Positions 53,080 to 63,764 of a DNA stretch of 64,000 nucleotides are shown here, one piece after another. A program made the position numbers and the translations under genes. Under the pieces are notes generated by a model, which saw only the letters and a list, made by a program, of their open reading frames with translations, ran no database searches and was not told where the DNA came from. Origin of the DNA: Hippopus hippopus (lineage: Eukaryota; Mollusca; Bivalvia; Cardiida; Cardiidae); NCBI GenBank assembly GCA_946811185.2, contig OX328112.1:20255215-20319214 (forward strand), read 5' to 3'. Position 1 is the first letter of the stretch. Each line of letters opens with the position of its first letter.

Positions 53080-53300
53080 TTGAATCCTATCGCAATGACT
53101 AACCGTGATCAATCCTCGGAAGAAATTAGTCGAGAGGGGATCGAACCAGCGACCCACTGTTCTCAAGTCCTGTACGCTACTGACTGAGCTACCGGGGCAC
53201 GGCAAATAAAAGAGAACTGGTTTCCTGCATTTTCTTCCTTTTCCACAATGTTTTCAAAGCTGTCATTTCAAGAGAAGATTGGTAAGGAGTTAGATGTCGA
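53080..53300 (-). repeat. SINE head fragment next to TTAA-A fragment
   Basis: 53080-53203: GGGGATCGAACCAGCGACCC and CTGAGCTACCGGGG (antisense tRNA-like head). 53215-53300: TGCATTTTCTTCCTTTTCC ... TTGGTAAGGAG. Confidence 0.7.
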
Positions 53301-53625
53301 TCTTATAGACTCATAATCGAGACCATCATCCCGGTCTGGTTGTTTTCCAATAGGCATGCTGAATCTCTAACAATTACTAAGGTAGTATACAGTGTAGACG
53401 AAGATCAGGTTTCACGTTTGTACGCGAATGTGCACGAATTTACGGGTCTGATCTTGGTCCACCCACGTCGCACAGGACACCAGAGGTCGCCACACAAACA
53501 ACAAGGTCTGTGACGGTAATCATTAAATGAAATAGACACCTGTCTTACTTAAGTTCACAAAATCAAAAGGCCTTTGTTAACCCCCTTTTGTTTCACGAAC
53601 GTTCGGAATGTGTGAGCGGATCAAC
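53301..53625. other. Intergenic, no gene seen
   Basis: A faint TTAA-B-like palindrome near 53395-53465 only. Confidence 0.4.
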
Positions 53626-53629
53626 CTTT

Positions 53630-53851
53630 AACCCCTTACCAAACAACCCGTGTTTGAATGACCCTGAGGAAACAGGCTGTAGAAAACAATGTGGGAGAAG
53701 AAGAAAATGCTGGTAACCAGCATTTTCTTCTTCTTCCACAATGTTTTCTACTTTGATGAAAACAAATATCATCATTTAAGTTATATTTAGTTTCTCCTCT
53801 ACGATTGCAAACATGGATGATTCTAAAATTTTGTTGTGTTGTAAAGGGTTA
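53630..53851. repeat. TTAA-A MITE
   Basis: AACCCCTTACCAAACAACCC to GTTGTAAAGGGTTAGG; perfect central hairpin (GAAGAAAATGCTGG / CCAGCATTTTCTTC) at about 53697-53738. Confidence 0.85.
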
Positions 53852-53959
53852 GGCGTTAGGCTTGACTTCGAGTTCTTTCTGCGGACAAAAAAGACAGATC
53901 CGTGCAATCGTTGCATGGGTCAACACTGTCTAATAGTTCGTGAGGCAGTCTGGTTTTTA

Positions 53960-54093
53960 ACTCTTTTAAAACACTATCGAGTTTTAACGAAGTTGGAAAA
54001 AGGGCTTTAGAAAACATAGTGAGAATAGCAGAAATGCTACTAGCCAGCATTAAGCAGATGCATTTAGCCACCTTTTCACAGAGCGAGACTCGT
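53960..54093. repeat. TTAA-A fragment fused to Pal-1 fragment
   Basis: GAAAACATAGTGAGAATAGC ... CTAGCCAGCATT joins AAGCAGATGCATTTAGCC and CTTTTCACAGAGCGAG directly. Confidence 0.65.
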
Positions 54094-54265
54094 TTTATCT
54101 AATCCTATTGTGAAAGGGATATTTCATACGTATGTGACTAGACAGTGCCGCCCTCTGTCCGTCCTTTATAGGCATATACTAGCCTAAATCATTCTTTTTT
54201 CAAAATGATGAGCTGAGACTAGATTTGTTATAGAAAAAATGATAGAAAACAGTTACAAAAATTAA

Positions 54266-54630
54266 AGTGACAATAAAGGCCAAATGTAAACAAAGCGGGT
54301 GTTTAAATGCATTTGAATTTTCATCATACCATTTAAAAGTATGGAAATTATTATGATCAATCTGTCATTGTACGGTCTGTCCAAGTGTTAGTTGCTGACA
54401 AGGAAATCAATTTCAAAACTAGGTTAAAACCTGGCAGGTAGCTGTGTCTTTTGTTTACTTTTTGCCTGATTTTAAAATTCTTTTTTCTGCCAGCGATTAA
54501 CATAACATATAGCCCGACCACACGATAACAGATTGTCATATCCTTATTATTTTGCATACTTTTAAATGGTATGCTTTAAATTTAAATGTATTATTACACC
54601 TGCTTTGATATTTTGGCCTTTACTGGGCCT
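54266..54630. mobile_element. TTAA-D element
   Basis: TTAA at 54262-54265 and 54631-54634; ends AGTGACAATAAAGGCC and CTTTACTGGGCCT; arms GTTAGTTGCTGACA / CCAGCGATTAAC. Confidence 0.88.
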
Positions 54631-54757
54631 TTAAAAAGTCTTTATGAAGACAGCAGGTTTTTATGGTATATGATATTTCTTTTCCCCCAGTTCGGTTGTC
54701 TGTAGAAGTATTTCAATACCAATAAGGTGATCGATTTTAGAAACAAAAGGAAATCTT

Positions 54758-54992
54758 AACTCTTAAATAGCACAAGACAAAAAGGTAGACGCTTCCAAAT
54801 TGAAAGCGTTCGCAGACGAAAATTTAAATTCGGCTCGAATGATGCATGGAATTTATCTTTGATAATGGTAGAAAACATGGTGGAAAAAGGAGAAAATGCT
54901 GGTTACCTGCATTTTCTCCTTTTTCCACAATGTTTTCAAAAGGCTTCTCTCTCAGGTCCGTTAAAACTCAGGATTGCGTGGTAAAGAGTTAA
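54758..54992. repeat. TTAA-A MITE
   Basis: TTAACTCTTAAATAGCACAAG to GTGGTAAAGAGTTAA, strong central hairpin (about 54868-54936). Confidence 0.85.
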
Positions 54993-54994
54993 CT

Positions 54995-55425
54995 CAAACC
55001 GAAAAGGTTTGATTCTTTACCATATAGGTTAATTACGGAAAACTCACCAAATAATGCAAAACACACAAAAAACTGAACTAAGTTTGAAAAACAGAATCAT
55101 TTTGCTTCTAAGCCATGAAAAAAAAATGTGTAAAATAGAAAATTGCTTATATGAAGCGATTGCTTTTTCTTTCCAAAATTGCAATTGTGATATATTGTTG
55201 ATGAAATATTGTCATAAATGTGTGATAAAAGGCTAGTTATGTGGAGTCAATTTTGAGAAAGACAAAACACTTTTTTTTTAACATACGAAGACATTGGAAA
55301 AATTAATTTTTTTGAGTGATAATGAAACCTGGTGGGCATGAAGAATCGAGCCCTATGTAAGTATTTAACCTTTATCATTTCGTTGATCAGCCAGGTCTTA
55401 TAGTCTCTGTTTCATAATTATTTCG
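54995..55425. other. Intergenic, no gene seen
   Basis: AT-rich. A 60-codon frame at 55054-55236 has no recognisable features. Confidence 0.4.
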
Positions 55426-55429
55426 TTTA

Positions 55430-56120
55430 AATTGTTTCTTCCTCCCCCCCCCCCCTTTTCTTTTTTTTTCTTGCTTCGCTTTTATTTCTTATTCTTGTCC
55501 TTTGAGCTAACAGCCAGTCTGTAAAACTTTCCTGCCATCTTCTGGATGTCTATTTCATCTCGATCCAGTTTAACCGCCTTGCTCTTGTTTTCTCTCTCGC
55601 TTTCCTTGTTTGTATCCATCACTTTTCGTTCTCTTTTTCTGCAGTACATGTTCTTTCTCGTTCTTGTTTTTTTCTCTTCAATTTCCTCGACCTACCCTCC
55701 GGACTGACCACAGTTTTCCATCTTCTCTCATGTAGTCTTGTATCTGATTTCCGTAATTTTTTCCACAGTCATGTTTTATCGGCTTTGTCTGCCCAAGATT
55801 GTGCTATTTCCAGTTAAATGTTCTCCCACTACTTTCGGTATACCGTACTTACCCCTCTTCCTCAACTCGTTTTTTTTTTGGTCAAGTCTATGTTCCTCGA
55901 ACCAACGTTTTTTCCATCCATATTTTTCTTTTTAAATTTTCTTTTTATTTAAATTTCTTGTTGTTTTTCGAAACCTATCTATTTGCCTCTCTTACTCTAG
56001 TCTTTTTCGTTTCCGTTTCATTTAGTGTTACTCGAAGTACATGTCGTTCCGCCGTCCCCGTCTTTTGTATTTTTTTCTTAGCTTTTTTACCCTCGATGTA
56101 CTTCCACCTTTCTTTCAGCC
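55430..56120. other. Pyrimidine-rich stretch on the plus strand
   Basis: About 690 bp strongly biased to T and C (runs at 55442-55480, 55869-55880). Frames here translate to F/S/L-rich text without motif support, so I call no gene. Confidence 0.7.
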
Positions 56121-56124
56121 AGGG

Positions 56125-56312
56125 TACGTATTCACCAACCATTCTTAAAAACACTCTTCGTCTTATTGTGAAGAATTTTCTTCATTTGAAAGTAACACAA
56201 CTTCTGACTGGCTAAACCAAATGGTTTAACCAGTCAGAAGTTCTGTTACTTTCTAAATCTAGGATAAGACAAAGAATATTCTTAAGAATGGTTGGTGAAT
56301 ACGGACTCTTAA
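56125..56312. repeat. Fold-3 palindromic MITE, well preserved
   Basis: GTATTCACCAACCATTCTTA pairs with TAAGAATGGTTGGTGAATAC. The inner arms AGTAACACAACTTCTGACTG pair around CTAAACCAAATGGTTTA. Much less decayed than 43415-43607. Confidence 0.88.
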
Positions 56313-56599
56313 TCTTGGTTCCTTGATCTTGGATTCTTGTTATTTTTTACTTAACCTACCTTTTCCACCAATGCTTCCTTCTCTTCTCCTGTCTGGTACT
56401 ATTGAGTTATCCAAACACGCCAACAAACTATCAAGTACCTCGGGTGAAAATCAAACGCAGGATCCCTGGATCGCTCATTCTATTTTCCTAAAGGAATCCT
56501 TTATACCAGGGTGTAACAGACCCATGGGGCTCTGTGGGTCAAAGATACTGGCTTTTAACCTTCTACGAAACACTCCCGTGTAGAATTACATGTATCCTG

Positions 56600-57384
56600 A
56601 CAATAAATACCTTTGAAAACACTGTGGGAATATGGAAAATGCGGGTAACAAGCATTTTCACCTTTTCATGGGACATCTCTTTTTAAATCTCTCACCCTCA
56701 ACCTGTTGAATACGTGAAATGAAACTTACAATTCGATAGCAAAAAACCAAAACTTTGCTATCTCAAAGGAAATTTTTGAGAATATACTCTTTATCGGAGA
56801 GTGTGGGTCTAAGACCAGACTGCACGTTCTGTGCAGTATGATCTTGATCTACATTGTTCGCAAAAGGTCCTTTAGTCTCGCATAGTAGGGTTAAAAATAA
56901 ATCCCGTCATTTGATGAAGATTTTATTTGTCGTCTGGAAATGCTTTCAATATCGACGAGTCTAAAATTTTGCCGTCCTGTAGAGATTTTAACTCTACCAA
57001 ACGACAAAATTTTGGACTCAGCCAAATTGAAAGCATGTGGGTAAACTGATGATTTTTGTCTTTGATATGTTAGAAAACATAGTGGGAAAAGAAGAAAATG
57101 CTGGTTATATTTCCCATTCTGTTTTCAAAAGTCTTTTCGTTCTTAGTTATTAAAACTTTGGATTACATGGTAAAGAGTTTACCCTTAAACTGCTAAATAA
57201 ATAGAACAAAAATTTCCACTTAAAAGTAAAAACCCAAATACTGCGTTATCAAAGTTGATTTCACCGGGAAAAAAACCGTAGTGGACAGTGTAGATCAAAG
57301 ATCTGACTGCACTTATTTGCACTTTGATCTTGATCTACATTGTCCATAAAGCGCTCCGAGTCGCGCTCGGCAGCCTAAGGGTTA
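56600..57384. repeat. Array: TTAA-A / TTAA-B / TTAA-A / TTAA-A / TTAA-B
   Basis: A fragment (56605-56690), B (56690-56895, core near 56815-56850), A fragment (56900-56990, ends GCCGTCCTGTAGAG), A (56990-57180) and B (57180-57384, GTAGATCAAAGATCTGAC core). Junctions read through one TTAA or a decayed form of it. Confidence 0.75.
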
Positions 57385-57469
57385 AAGGCATTTATTAAAA
57401 GAAAAGTATGTACTTGCAATGTTTGCATCTGATATACATCGACTACGTTTGGAATTTACTAAACATTAT

Positions 57470-57922
57470 TTCATGCTTTCCGGTAGCTTACCGAGAAATA
57501 ACGGTGGAATATATTTCGATATTTCATGGTTACGACCAGTGAAAAATACCAATTTTATTTTCTAACTCCTCAATTGAAGGCGGAAATAGTAGTTCCCGCG
57601 CACAAGTTACCTAGGTAAACAGCGCGTGCCACTCAACCAGAGGGAAATATGACGTAATTTACCCTACATTTCTCGCGCCTTACGTAATCTTGTAATGAGT
57701 TAAGATGCGGAGGGGGTACTCCACGGGAAATAACCGAAAAGAACTGTACTGGATTTTGATGTAAGTTCCCTGAAAAAAGGGGTAAGAAGCATGAAGTATA
57801 AAATACTTGCTTTTTTCGGTGAAAGATCGAAATCTACTTCATCTCGCCACTCGTGAAAATATTAACGATGATGTTCACGAGATGAAATAGATTTCTATCT
57901 TTCACCAAAAAATAATCATAAT
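57470..57922. repeat. Fold-1 element, copy 3
   Basis: CATGCTTTCCGGTAGCTTACCG to TCTTTCACCAAAAAAT; terminal palindrome about 57810-57905 around CTCGCCACTCGTG. Confidence 0.82.
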
Positions 57923-58002
57923 AATAATCCTCTATGTATTTAAAATCAGTATATAGATCTAGTCGAACAATTTTAAGTATTGACTTTTATAGCAAAACTT
58001 AA

Positions 58003-58224
58003 CCCTTTACCACACGACAAATTTTAGACCTGTCCGAATTGAAAGCATTTGCAGATGACAGTTTCAATGTGGATTATATGAAATTATTTTTCTTTGATAG
58101 GGTAGAAAACATTGTGGGAATGGAGAAAATGCTGATAACCAGCATTTTCTCCTTTTCCCACAATGTTTTCAAAAGCTTTCTCTATCAGGGGTGTTAAAAG
58201 TCGTCATTGTGTGGTAAAGGGTTA
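58003..58224. repeat. TTAA-A MITE, left copy of a tandem pair
   Basis: TTAACCCTTTACCACACG to GTGTGGTAAAGGGTTAA; central hairpin perfect (GAAAATGCTGATAACCAGC). Confidence 0.9.
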
Positions 58225-58447
58225 AACCCTTTACCACACAACCCCGAGTTTTGACGAACCCGAGAAAAAAGGTTTTTGCAAACATTGTGTGAAAAGGAGA
58301 AAATGCTGGTATCCAGTATTTTCTCCATTTCCCACAATGTTTTCTACTCTTTTAGAGACACATCCTGTCGTTCGAGTCGTATCTGACTCGTGGTCTGACG
58401 ATGTTTTCAGTCTGGGCCGGTCTGAAATTTTGTCGTTAAAGAGTTAA
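58222..58447. repeat. TTAA-A MITE, right copy of a tandem pair
   Basis: Starts in the same TTAA as the left copy ends: GGGTTAAACCC forms a palindromic junction. Ends GTCGTTAAAGAGTTAA. Confidence 0.88.
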
Positions 58448-58510
58448 TGCTATTTATGTTTTACGGCCACTTGTCAATCCCATAAACCTCTTCGAGCATA
58501 TAATTACTTG

Positions 58511-58822
58511 ATTTGTTTGATTGTATGATGTTTAACGCCGTTATCAACACCATTTCAGTTATATGGCGGCGACCAGTGCACTTATCTATGCTTTTCTGGA
58601 GTTTATTTTACAAGTAATTCGCACAATAATTTTTCAAAGCCACTGGTTGCTTTTCCACATGACCATCGTTGAAGTAATGATCAGTGGTTAGAGAGGAATG
58701 AATCCTGTCATGTGATATGACTATCTCTCAATCTTAGGAAAGAAATTGGCCAAGCTTCGGACTCGAGCTAGTGACCCTCCGTTCTCAGATCCTGTACGAT
58801 ACGGACTACGCTGCTTGGTTCG
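58511..58822 (-). mobile_element. SINE, antisense
   Basis: TTGATTGTATGATGTTTAACGCC, TATGGCGGCGACCAGTGCAC, decayed head (GGACTCGAGCTAGTGACC). Confidence 0.82.
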
Positions 58823-58863
58823 GAATATCATTCCTATAAGAGATTTTCTATTCCATGTAGACT

Positions 58864-59426
58864 TAACCCTTTGTCACACGTTCCCAATTTTAACGACCCT
58901 GAAAGAGAACGCTTTTGAAAACATTGTGGGAAAAGGAGAAAATGCTGGTAACCAGCATTTTCTGCTTTTCCAACATTGTTTTCCACTCTATCGAAGACAA
59001 AAATTATCATCTTAGCAACTTTAAATTTATAGTCTGCAAGTACTTTGAATTTGGTCCAGTTCAAAATTTTGTAGCCAAGCCCCGGTAGGTCAGTCGGTAG
59101 CATGCAGGACTTGAGAACAGGGAGTCGTTGGTTCGATCCTAGGCTCGGCTAATTTCTTTCCGAGATTTCATTCTAGTCATTGCGACAGGATTCATTCCTC
59201 TCCCACCGTTGACCATTGTTTCGATGATGGTTATGTGGGCAAGCAGCCAGTAGCTTGGGGAAAAAAATGTGCGGAGTACTGGTAAAAGAAACTCCAGGAA
59301 AGCATGGATAGGTGCACTGGCCGCCGCAATTTAACTGAAATAATGTTGAAAACGGCATTAAACACCATACAATCAATCAATCAATCAATCAATCAACCAA
59401 AATTTTGTCCTTTCGTAAAGAGTTGA
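58864..59426. repeat. TTAA-A MITE split by a SINE
   Basis: 58864-59072 (AACCCTTTGTCACACG, perfect hairpin at about 58916-58982) continues at 59398-59426 (CAAAATTTTGTCC ... GTAAAGAGTTG). Confidence 0.85.
59073..59397 (+). mobile_element. SINE, full length, inside TTAA-A
   Basis: Head AGCCAAGCCCCGGTAGGTCA with B box GGTTCGATCC, 3' part AAAACGGCATTAAACACC and (AATC)5 tail. Target duplication CAAAATTTTGT (59062-59072 and 59398-59408). Confidence 0.93.
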
Positions 59427-59650
59427 TACGTAGAAGAAGTAACAAATAAGGACATCAAAATTCTTTTTTCCACAAAATACGCTTCAATGCATATCTCTGC
59501 GCTCCAAGAAATGTTTAGATAGATAACAATTTAATATTTACGCAGAAGTATTGCGACACTGATGAATTTGTGGGGTGCGTGACATCTTGGAAAACCGAAA
59601 TGAAAATTCCCAAAAATCTTACAACTTAAAGCGTCCTATCGGGATTCTTT

Positions 59651-59860
59651 AACCCTTATCATGCCTAATAACTAGAATGACATTTTCAATTCGATAGTAA
59701 AAAACCCAAATATTGCTATTTCAAAGTTATGTTTAGGGGAATACCACCTCCTTATCGGACAGTGTAGATCCAAGATCAGACTGCACGTTTTGTGCAGTCT
59801 GATCTTGATCTACACTGTCTGCAAAAGGTCAGTGAGTCGCGATTAGCAGCCTAGGGGTTA
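59651..59860. repeat. TTAA-B MITE, left copy of a tandem pair
   Basis: TTAACCCTTATCATGCC to GCAGCCTAGGGGTTAA; perfect palindrome at about 59756-59820. Confidence 0.9.
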
Positions 59861-60066
59861 ACTCTTATCCTGCTAAATAACTAGAATGACAATGTTTTCA
59901 ATTCGATAGTAAAAACGCAAATATTGCTATTTCAAAGTTACGTTTAGGGGAATACCATCTCCTTATCGGACAGTGTAGATCCAAGATCAGACTGCACGTT
60001 CTGTGCAGTCTGATCTTGACCTACACTGTCCGCAAAAGGTCAGTGCTTGGCAGCCTTAGGGTTAAA
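59857..60066. repeat. TTAA-B MITE, right copy of a tandem pair
   Basis: Shares the TTAA at 59857-59860 with the left copy; starts CTCTTATCCTGCTAAAT and ends GCCTTAGGGTTAA. The two copies are very similar. Confidence 0.9.
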
Positions 60067-60214
60067 CCATCGTACATCTTAACTGAGGTAATACGTATAT
60101 ATAGATATATATGTTTCGTGGCATTTCGCAGTCAACATACATGTACAAAGCAAAAGTACTGAGTATAACAGGTAACTTCTTTCAATAGTTGCAGTTCAAA
60201 CGTTTTGCAGTAAT

Positions 60215-60645
60215 TCAACATTGAAAACATTGTGGTGAAAGGGAAAATTGCTTGTTACAACCAACTGCTCCTTTTATTACAATGTTTTCACACGTATCAA
60301 TGTACAAAGTTCTAACTCATGTTGATAAATGTATTTTGACAAGGAAGTTATGAGTAAGTATGTGATGAACTGTTAAGCGTATCAGCTCATTTCATTAATT
60401 TATTGTTTATTTACGAAAAGCAGCTTACACCCTCTATTACAAACAAACCCCAGTTTTAGAAAGAAGGCTTTTGAATACAATGACGGTAAAGAAGAATCTG
60501 GTAAACAACATTTTCTCCTTTTCCCACAATGTTTTTTTATATCCGCTGAAAGACAAAAATCATGTTCTGACGCACATTTAATTTGTCATGTGCAAATGCT
60601 TTCAATTTGGATGAGTCAAAAGTTTGTCGTGAGGTAAAGAGTTAA
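60215..60645. repeat. Two TTAA-A remnants
   Basis: 60215-60300 (GAAAACATTGTGGTGAAAG ... ACAATGTTTTC) and 60465-60645 (CAGTTTTAGAAAGAAGG ... GTCGTGAGGTAAAGAGTTAA). Confidence 0.65.
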
Positions 60646-60811
60646 GTAACTGAGACAGCTACCTTGAATTGATGGAACATGCGCATAACCTCCCTTTTTC
60701 TTTAGTTTAATATACCCATTAGGAATTTTCTTATCTTGCACACGTTTGAGATAAGAATTGCGTTTCGTCATATGTGACGTCATTTCATTCTTCTTCTTTC
60801 AAGGAGGTGAA

Positions 60812-61305
60812 ATAGAGGATATTTGCTCTTTTCGCTGAAAGATTGAAATTTATTTCATCGAGTGAACATCATCGGTAATATTATTAATATTGCCGATGAT
60901 GTTCACGAGATGAAATAAATTTCGACCTTTCACCAAAAAACACCCAAATATGCTATTTATTTCATCCTTCTAACTCTTTTTTGGGGGTGGGGGGGAGAAT
61001 TTACATCAAAATCCAGTAGTTCTTTTTCGGTAATTCCCCGTGTTGTACCCCCTTTGCATAAGAACGCATTACAATATTACGTAAAGCGCGAGAAATGTAG
61101 AGTAAATTACGTCATATTTCCATCTAGTTGAGTGGCACGCGGTATTTACCTAGGTAACTTGTGCGCGGGAACTACTGTTTCCGCCTTCAATTGAAGAGTT
61201 AGAAAATAAATCAGTGTTTTTAACTGGTCGTAATCATGAAAATATCGAAAAATATGTCACCGTTATTTCTCGATAAACTACCGGAAAGCGTGAAATAATA
61301 GGGTT
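60812..61305. repeat. Fold-1 element, copy 4, inverted
   Basis: Palindrome first (about 60825-60945, GATTGAAATTTATTTCATCG and partner around TAATATTATTAATATTGCC), then the body in reverse order, ending CTACCGGAAAGCGTG. The loop TCGTGGCTGCGCCAC of other copies is missing. Confidence 0.85.
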
Positions 61306-62155
61306 TTATTCATACTAATTACCGCGTGTGCATGTATGTTTTACATATTCTGACCTATAACTCATGAAAAATCATTATATGATAAAAAATAATCTGCATT
61401 CATTGGCTTTTGAAATTGAAAAAATATATTAAACTCGCCAAGAAAAAATGTTACGAAGCTCGTCAGGCGCCCAATTAATAACATTTTTCGACTAGTTCAC
61501 TAAAATTTTATCTCAAACGCCAACTATCCCTGTTCCTTGACCTACTACTCGACGGGCGGACGGATGAAGGAGAGCGAGCGAACCCACTATCCCATTTGGA
61601 GCACTTTGGTCCCAGGTGAGCTTATAATTAAAGAAATAAAAATACGCAAATTGCTTGAACATATCGGCTGTTCTAGGAAGAATTACATGAAAAAACGAAT
61701 TGGGGGAAAAAACACGGATAGATCTAAGTAATTTCTACTTTCGATTTCGTTTATCATTGTTATAACCATTATGTTGATAATCCGCGTTTTTGGAAAACAC
61801 CCAACAGACATTTCATTAAACTTGAGACTGCCAAGCACTGTTCAAAGTGCTTTTTCCTACACTGTACATACATAGCAAGATCAGACAGCTCTGATCGTGT
61901 GATCTGATTTTGATTTTACACCGTTTGAAAAAGTAAGATTTTTTCCAGTGAAAACCGTTTTGACATTGTAATATAGATCTAGATCAAATTATTTTTCTTA
62001 CTTTTTGCCCAAGATATTCATTTATATAGGAATATACAGTTTAATATTTTGCAAGCGTTACATGTCACGTTATGTCGGATGCGCAGAGAGTGGATTAACT
62101 TCGGCTTACACATTTATGGTGTCTGATCTTGCTCTGATTTTTTTTTAATACATAG
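61306..62155. other. No gene seen; CRE-1 and TTAA-B remnants
   Basis: About 61340-61520 resembles decayed CRE-1 (ACATATTCTGACCTATAACTC). About 61835-61930 has a GATCAGACAG..GATCTGATTTTGAT remnant of TTAA-B. Confidence 0.4.
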
Positions 62156-62159
62156 ATTT

Positions 62160-62375
62160 AACTGCCTAAAAGTTAGACTCTTTGAAGTTGAAAGCATCTG
62201 CAGACGACAGATTCGGAATCCATATAAATGAGCTAAAGTATTCTAATAGGGTAGAAAACATTGTGAGAAAAGGAGAAAATGCTGGTAACCAGCATTTTCC
62301 CAAAATATTTTATAAGCGCTCTACTTTTGAGTCGCAAAACCACGGGATTGTTCGGTAAGCTTTGAAATCTCCTAT
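62160..62375. repeat. TTAA-A MITE
   Basis: AACTGCCTAAAAGTTAGACTC start, GCATCTGCAGACGACAG, central GAAAATGCTGGTAACCAGCATTTT (palindrome), end GATTGTTCGGTAAGC. Confidence 0.8.
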
Positions 62376-62519
62376 AACCATTTAATCGTGGTTAACAAAT
62401 CGGCTCTTAAGCTCTTATCAAAGCATTGTTGCGAATAATGTGGGCCAAGATCAGATTGCACAAAATGCACCTCCTGATCTCTGCTCTGGTGTACTCTGTC
62501 CGAGACGGTGAAGATTTAG

Positions 62520-63440
62520 GATCTGACATAAGTTGGCACTTGAGATATACAGGATCTGACATGAGTTGGCGTTTGAGGTAAAAGTTCATTAAACGAGTCT
62601 AGGGAAAGTGTTATTAAGCGAGCCTTTGCGAGCTTAATAAGCTTTTTTTCTTGACAATTTTAATGAAATTTCACGTCAACGCCGCCGAATGTCAGATTCT
62701 TTTTATCACATGACGATATTTCAGAAATTATAGATCAAAAGATGCAAAACCATCTATAAAGGATGCATCCGCAGTAATATCGATAAAAGCCATTCACTTC
62801 TATGAAAAACGTACCAAATGACGTCAAAAATGACGTCACGCAATTGTGAAACCTGTATCAGAAAAGAAAACTAGTAACGGGTATATTACACTAAAAACAA
62901 GGGAGGTTATGTGATAAAAGATTTTACTAAAACGAGTTTTGAGAACATCTTATTGAGTGAGCCTTTGGCGAGCCTAACAATATCTTTTGTCAACGAGTTT
63001 GATATAGTTTTACTTCAAAAGCCAACGAATATCAGATTCTTTTTATCCCATCACTGTATCTAAAATAAATGCTTGTAAAATCGTTAGATCTCTAATAAAA
63101 AAAAACCCTACATATTCATACAGGAGACCAACTCACTCCTTTGACATTAGTATACGCTCAGAACAAAAATAGTTCCAAAAAAGCTGATAGATATAGTTAT
63201 TTGATTTTAGGCTTGAAAACAATACAAACATTAACTTTACCACAATCGTCAATGTCACAGATGACCTCACTAGGAAATTTTTGACTGACGTTGTTTTGAA
63301 ATAAATGGCTAGAAGATAATCTATCCAATGACGTCACAAAAGCTCCTAAATGACGTCAAAAAATCTTATACCAAACGTGTGTAAGATTATTCGTAATGGC
63401 GATATTATCCTGAAAACAAGGGAGGTTATATGATAAATAG
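62520..63440. repeat. Two CRE-1 copies in tandem
   Basis: First about 62520-62930 with TGACGTCA at 62819-62826 and 62831-62838; second about 62931-63440 with sites at 63329-63336 and 63351-63358. Both end with AGGGAGGTTATATGATAAA or similar. Confidence 0.7.
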
Positions 63441-63447
63441 ATTTCCT

Positions 63448-63662
63448 TTATTTCATGCTTTCCGGTAACCGAAAAGAGCTGTACTGAATTTTGATTAAGT
63501 TTCCCCCAGAAAGGGTTAAAAGCATGAAATAAATAGAATCTCGTGAACATCATCGGTAATATTTTCACCCGTGGCTGCTCCACTCGTGAAAATATTACCG
63601 ATGATGTTCACTCGATGAAATAAATTTCGATCTTTCACCGTAAAAAACAAATATCCTCTATT
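63448..63662. repeat. Fold-1 element, copy 5, internally deleted
   Basis: CATGCTTTCCGGTAACCG skips about 250 bp of the body; the terminal palindrome (about 63538-63612, loop CGTGGCTGCTCCACTCG) is retained. Confidence 0.82.
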
Positions 63663-63764
63663 TTTTCAACGTTTTTGTGGGCTTATGGTATCTAAAAACC
63701 AGTACGAAAATTGCTGAACAGTAAAAGAATATTGTTAAGTAAAAATCTTTTTGCGACTCTGAGG

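Noticed and set aside
55799..56215. 138-codon F/S/L-rich frame
   Set aside because: Low-complexity pyrimidine tract; no signal peptide or membrane pattern beyond composition, and it ends inside the Fold-3 hairpin.
61537..61731. 64-codon K/R-rich frame
   Set aside because: No recognisable motif, no splice partners and AT-rich composition.
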